NCBI RefSeq assembly: GCF_042661605.1 | Contig: NZ_JBHSWJ010000002.1 | Location: forward strand, 1,984,001 to 2,048,000 | Length of the DNA: 64,000 nt | Direction of reading: 5' to 3' | Origin: Branchiibius cervicis | GTDB lineage: Bacteria > Actinomycetota > Actinomycetes > Actinomycetales > Dermatophilaceae | Shown: positions 60,966-64,000 of the stretch, piece after piece | Position numbering within the stretch: position 1 is the stretch's first letter | How the letters are laid out: the number at the start of each line of letters is the position of its first letter | Program-made: the position numbers and the translations under genes | Notes under the pieces: model-generated | Told to the model about the DNA's origin: nothing | Seen by the model: only the letters and a program-made list of their open reading frames with translations | The model's database searches: none

Positions 60966-61750
60966 GCGCTCACTCCAAGCGATTCGTTGACTTCCGTACG
61001 CAGCGTTCGCCAGATCCGCGACTTCATAGCGATAAAGCCAGAATCGGCCTCGAGGTCTAGCGAGCGTGGTCGCACGAACGGCACGACGTCGTCTTCCTTC
61101 ACCTGCCCCGGGCGCGCGGTCATGGTGATCACGCGATCCCCGAGTAGAAGCGCCTCTTCGATGGCGTGCGTGACGAGGACGACGGTTTTTTGTTCCTCCT
61201 GCCACAGCTGCAGAAGTTGCTCCTGCATGACACGGCGGGTCTGCGCGTCGAGCGCTCCGAGCGGTTCGTCCATCAAGAGGTACGGCGAGCCAGTAGCGAA
61301 AGCACGCGCGATAGCAACGCGTTGCCGCATCCCTCCGGAGAGCTGCTCAGGGTAAGCGGTGGCGAACTGCTCCATCCCAACCTTCGATAGCCATTGCATG
61401 GCGATGTCGCGGCGCTCTTTCTTCTTAACGCCAGCCATCTCCAGCCCGAACGAAACGTTGTCTGCCACCGTGAGCCACGGGAACACACCGTGGTCTTGAA
61501 AGACGTAGGCAGATGCCGGTACTTCCTCGCCCCCCAGCGCGGCCGTTTCCACTGAGCCGCTGGTTGGTTTCTCTAGTCCGCCGAGGATGCGCAAGAGGGT
61601 AGATTTGCCGCACCCTGATGGACCGAGGATGCATGTGAATGACCCGGTCTCAATGTCGAGGTTGATGTTCGTGAGCGCGTGCACGGCTCGGTCACTAGAG
61701 AAGAAGACCTTGTGTACGTCGCGCACCGCGAACGCCACGGTGGAGTTCAT
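60962..61750 (-). CDS. ABC importer ATP-binding subunit (SsuB/TauB type) of the low-GC cassette
   Basis: 262 residues, ATG at 61750. Walker A GPSGCGKSTLLRIL, signature LSGGMRQRVAIARAFA, Walker B YLLMDEPLGALDAQTRRV, H-loop VLVTHAIEEALLLGDRVI. The sequence VFQDHGVFPWLTVADNVSFG is typical of the nitrate/taurine group. It lies 49 bases after the epimerase gene and shares its promoter in all likelihood. Confidence 0.9.
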   Translation of the reverse strand: MNSTVAFAVRDVHKVFFSSDRAVHALTNINLDIETGSFTCILGPSGCGKSTLLRILGGLEKPTSGSVETAALGGEEVPASAYVFQDHGVFPWLTVADNVSFGLEMAGVKKKERRDIAMQWLSKVGMEQFATAYPEQLSGGMRQRVAIARAFATGSPYLLMDEPLGALDAQTRRVMQEQLLQLWQEEQKTVVLVTHAIEEALLLGDRVITMTARPGQVKEDDVVPFVRPRSLDLEADSGFIAMKSRIWRTLRTEVNESLGVSA

Positions 61751-61799
61751 GGGCGCAATTCCTTTCGTGTTGTGGCGTGGCCGAAGCCGCTGGGTTCAT

Positions 61800-62570
61800 T
61801 CATCGTGGGAGGAGACGGTGAGCTGAACACCCCACCAATCGTCCGATCCCACGGCTGGCTACCCCCGGCTCAGGTGTGACGAATGCCACAGCATCGTCCT
61901 GAGGAGCATAGGATATCGATGTACCGCCTGCGCTCGACAACCACGCCTCGGAATTTGCCGAAATGCCCCAAACCAACCGGAAGCCCGGCGATGGAGCGGT
62001 CAGGGCCGCTACGAACAGTCGGCCGGCGTCAGCCGGAGACAACCACGTGTGCTGCATTCGCGCGTCCCGCGGTCGGTCGAACCTGGACGCAATTCGCAGG
62101 GCAACAACATCCATTCCGAACCGATCGTGGTAGAGACTTCCGAGCGCTTCCATGGCGACTTTCGATACGCCATACAGCGTGTTCGGCCGCGCGGGGATGT
62201 CATCGGCGAGCAGCTGCCCCTGCGCAGGTACCGCAGCGAACCCCACCGCGTGGATCGAACTAGCCAGAACCGCACGTGCGACTCCGCTTTGTTGGGCAAC
62301 TCGCAGGACGAGTTCGGTGGAGTCGACGTTGGCAGCACGCAGCGTGCGCCAGTCCGATTCAAGCGGCACGCCTGCCAAGTGAACTACCGCGTCGCAGCCG
62401 GTGAGGTCGGGTTCATCCCGGGTCAAGTCACAGGTTTGCCACTCACGCCCGCACCAGTCCGTCGGAGGTGGTACGCGGTCGATCCCCACAAGCTCAAATC
62501 CCTTCGCCACCAGCGCTGGACTAACATCCGTCGCGAGGCTGCCGGCGGCTCCGGTCACTGCCACGCGCAT
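61800..62570 (-). CDS. NAD-dependent epimerase/dehydratase (uronate-dehydrogenase-like SDR)
   Basis: 256 residues, ATG at 62570, overlapping the FAD gene stop by one base (TGATG). Extended SDR: VAVTGAAGSLATDVSPALVA (nucleotide loop TGAAGSLA), DLTRDEPDLTGCDAVVHLAG, VLASSIHAVGFAAVPAQGQL and the catalytic YGVSK (PNTLYGVSKVAMEALG). The SSIHAVG segment and short length resemble hexuronate dehydrogenases, which oxidise uronic acids to lactones. The assignment is tentative. It is coupled to the FAD oxidoreductase. Confidence 0.78.
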   Translation of the reverse strand: MRVAVTGAAGSLATDVSPALVAKGFELVGIDRVPPPTDWCGREWQTCDLTRDEPDLTGCDAVVHLAGVPLESDWRTLRAANVDSTELVLRVAQQSGVARAVLASSIHAVGFAAVPAQGQLLADDIPARPNTLYGVSKVAMEALGSLYHDRFGMDVVALRIASRFDRPRDARMQHTWLSPADAGRLFVAALTAPSPGFRLVWGISANSEAWLSSAGGTSISYAPQDDAVAFVTPEPGVASRGIGRLVGCSAHRLLPR

Positions 62571-63825
62571 CAGATCAGAGCTCCCTGGCGTTTCAGTTCC
62601 GACTGAACCCTCGTGACGTCCACCCCGAAGTCAGCGAAGTGTGCGGCGGCGACTCCCGCTGCGTGTCCGGTGGCGAACGACGTGCCCATCACACGTAGCG
62701 AGGCGTATGCCTGAGCATCGGCGGCGGTGAGTCGTCCAGCCGCGAACAGGTTCGGCGTGGTCTCAGATCGCAAGGCGTCGAGCCCAATGTGATACCAGCC
62801 ATCGTCCTTGATCGGCACGTAGTGGGTGTGGCCTTGCTCCACATGCGACTCGATCGGCCAACCACAGCGGGCGATCGCATCCGCTCGGCGCCTGCCCGTC
62901 AGAGCGTCGTCACCCAGGACCTTGTCGATCCCTCGCAGGTGGCGACTTTCCCTGATTCCGAGTTGAGGGCCAGTCTGCGCGAGGTAAGACCCCTGCCAAC
63001 CGGGGATCTGCTGTAGTGCAGCCAGATAGTGCGGTGTGATCTGCCGAGTCTGGATCTCTGCCGCTGTAAGTCCGTGAGGATCAAGAACATCATGCCGATC
63101 GTCCGCCAGCAGCAGCATCACGTTCCCGGACACCGGCTCCCTCACCGCGAGGCCGCGGTCCCGGGGAAGCTGACATGGTGGGCTTCGGCGTAGTCCCGAA
63201 TCGCACTGCTGAGCCGTGACGCCTCGAGCGTCGCGTCCGCGTCGACCCCGCCGACGTGCATCACTAAAGTGCTGAACTGCCGCTGGCTTAGATCGGTCGG
63301 CACCGTCGCGCTGCCCGCGCCTGCGACGACGACGCCGTCACCACTGCCGTCCACGACCGCCCGCGGCCGGATCGTGGTCAGACCGCCCCGGTGGTGCACC
63401 GTGACGCCGCGCACCGCGCCGCTTTCGACTTCTACATGAATTACCTGGCTATGAAGCAGGATTTCGACACCCGACCCTAAGACTTCGCGATCGTAGACGC
63501 GTTTCGTCGTTTCCGGATCCAGCAGAACCACGACGTTCCCAGACTCAGGCATCCGTTGGCGGTGCATTCCTCCGCTGGCTGCAAATGACCGCAACAGCTG
63601 GCCACCCACGCCGTCAACCACCTGCTCGCCGGTGCGGTCATAGAAGCCGCACAGTGTGTGCACGCCAGACTGCGTCGCGGCCCCACCTAGGAAGCCGTAT
63701 TGCTCGACGAGCACCACACGGGCACCCGCGTTAGCAGCACCGATAGCGGCACCAATGCCCGCGGAACCGCCACCGACAACGAGTACATCGGGTTGCTCAG
63801 CATGGGCCTTGGGGTTGATCTGCAT
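62570..63825 (-). CDS. FAD-dependent oxidoreductase (PF12831-like), frameshifted once
   Basis: Restored length is about 418 residues, ATG at 63825. Rossmann motif DVLVVGGGSAGIGAAIGAAN, then VVLVEQYGFLGGAATQSGVH and VDGSGDGVVVAGAGS. The C-terminal FAD-closing block is TPNLFAAGRLTAADAQAYAS with GTSFATGHAAGVAAAHFA. The enzyme class oxidises or reduces carbon-carbon or alcohol groups of catabolic substrates; no specific substrate is known. One base is missing in the run at 63160-63162; restored it reads HHVSFPGDRGLAVREPVSG. It is first in the leftward operon, 87 bases from the LysR gene. Confidence 0.8.
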
Positions 63826-63850
63826 GCTTTGACTATGGGACAGATCACAT

Positions 63851-63897
63851 ATGCCGTCAAAGACATGGATAGCATGACCTCATGCCTTCAAGGCATG
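63851..63897. promoter_or_regulatory. LysR-type operator region between the FAD gene and LysR gene
   Basis: A perfect 17-base palindrome CATGCCTTCAAGGCATG (63881-63897) and an imperfect related copy ATGCCGTCAAAGACAT (63851-63866), 30 bases apart. Two dyads of this kind between a LysR gene and a divergent operon are the classical arrangement for LysR control (recognition and activation sites). It lies just upstream of the LysR start. Confidence 0.6.
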
Positions 63898-63912
63898 GCA
63901 TAGGGAGGTGGA

Positions 63913-64000
63913 ATGGAACTACGGCAGCTGCGGTACTTCGTCCGCACGGCAGAACTAGAATCGATCACCAAGGCCGCGGAGTCGCTACACACGTCGCAAC
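63913..64000 (+). CDS. LysR-family transcriptional regulator, N-terminal fragment (cut by window edge)
   Basis: ATG at 63913 behind GGGAGG. The visible 29 residues, MELRQLRYFVRTAELESITK and AAESLHTSQ, are the start of the LysR winged helix (family pattern M-x-L-R-Q-L-R-Y-F). The remainder lies outside. It is divergent from the FAD-oxidoreductase operon and should regulate it through the dyads in the gap, with a product of that pathway as the probable ligand. Confidence 0.85.
   Translation, partial: MELRQLRYFVRTAELESITKAAESLHTSQ

Overview
The window is high-GC, densely packed bacterial DNA from an actinobacterium. The evidence is many GTG starts, ATGA/GTGA/TGATG overlaps, a CIRCE-controlled hrcA-dnaJ pair, a mycothiol-dependent isomerase-type protein, an NrtR-nadABC cluster, DUF3097 and an actinobacterial leuA leader. 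Order Micrococcales is my best guess, but nothing here fixes the genus. I see no rRNA, tRNA, CRISPR array, phage or insertion sequence.

Layout. 1-10252: an ABC exporter end, a methyltransferase, a class III aminotransferase, an MDMPI-type protein, an iron alcohol dehydrogenase (HOT-like), leuA with a leucine leader peptide, a MauE/thioredoxin-like protein, a thermolysin-family protease and an aldo/keto reductase. 10276-17742: one leftward housekeeping run CIRCE-hrcA-dnaJ-rsmE-phoH-ybeY-CNNM/CBS protein-era-methyltransferase. 17785-23158: a DUF3097 protein, an NrtR-type regulator, a 52-bp tandem repeat, then nadA-nadB-nadC. 23219-27679: lepA-trmB-DUF4442-hemW. 27790-29402: two tandem secreted paralogues, each behind a CRP/GlxR-like palindrome. 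29391-34377: a histidine-ammonia-lyase homologue lacking the usual Ala-Ser-Gly triad, divergent from an OpuC-type osmoprotectant importer whose binding protein has its two lobes in swapped order. 34355-37665: a MazF-like protein and two acyl-CoA dehydrogenases. 37671-42968: a CitA/CitB-type two-component system divergent from an SsuABC/NMT1-type importer. 43056-50758: a sugar importer with two near-duplicate binding proteins, two permeases, a GH3 hexosaminidase and a ROK repressor (an amino-sugar or muropeptide uptake set). 50793-59025: MFS exporter, ClC antiporter, CPA1 antiporter, a broken amine-oxidase/sugar-dehydrogenase junction, acyltransferase, XdhC-like, DUF4234 and cupin genes. 59049-64000: a visibly lower-GC catabolic cassette (FAD oxidoreductase, epimerase, three-gene importer) divergent from a LysR gene cut by the window edge.

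A caution for every reader: at least thirteen single-base losses, almost all in short G/C runs, split otherwise well-conserved genes, including the normally essential era. All have the same sign (one base missing). I read most of them as sequence or assembly errors, and I give restored gene spans with the break position.

The most interesting items are the lobe-swapped betaine-type binding protein, the MIO-less ammonia-lyase homologue beside it, the leucine attenuator, the twin secreted proteins with matched regulatory sites, a small gene with a strong promoter/palindrome, and the LysR-linked cassette.
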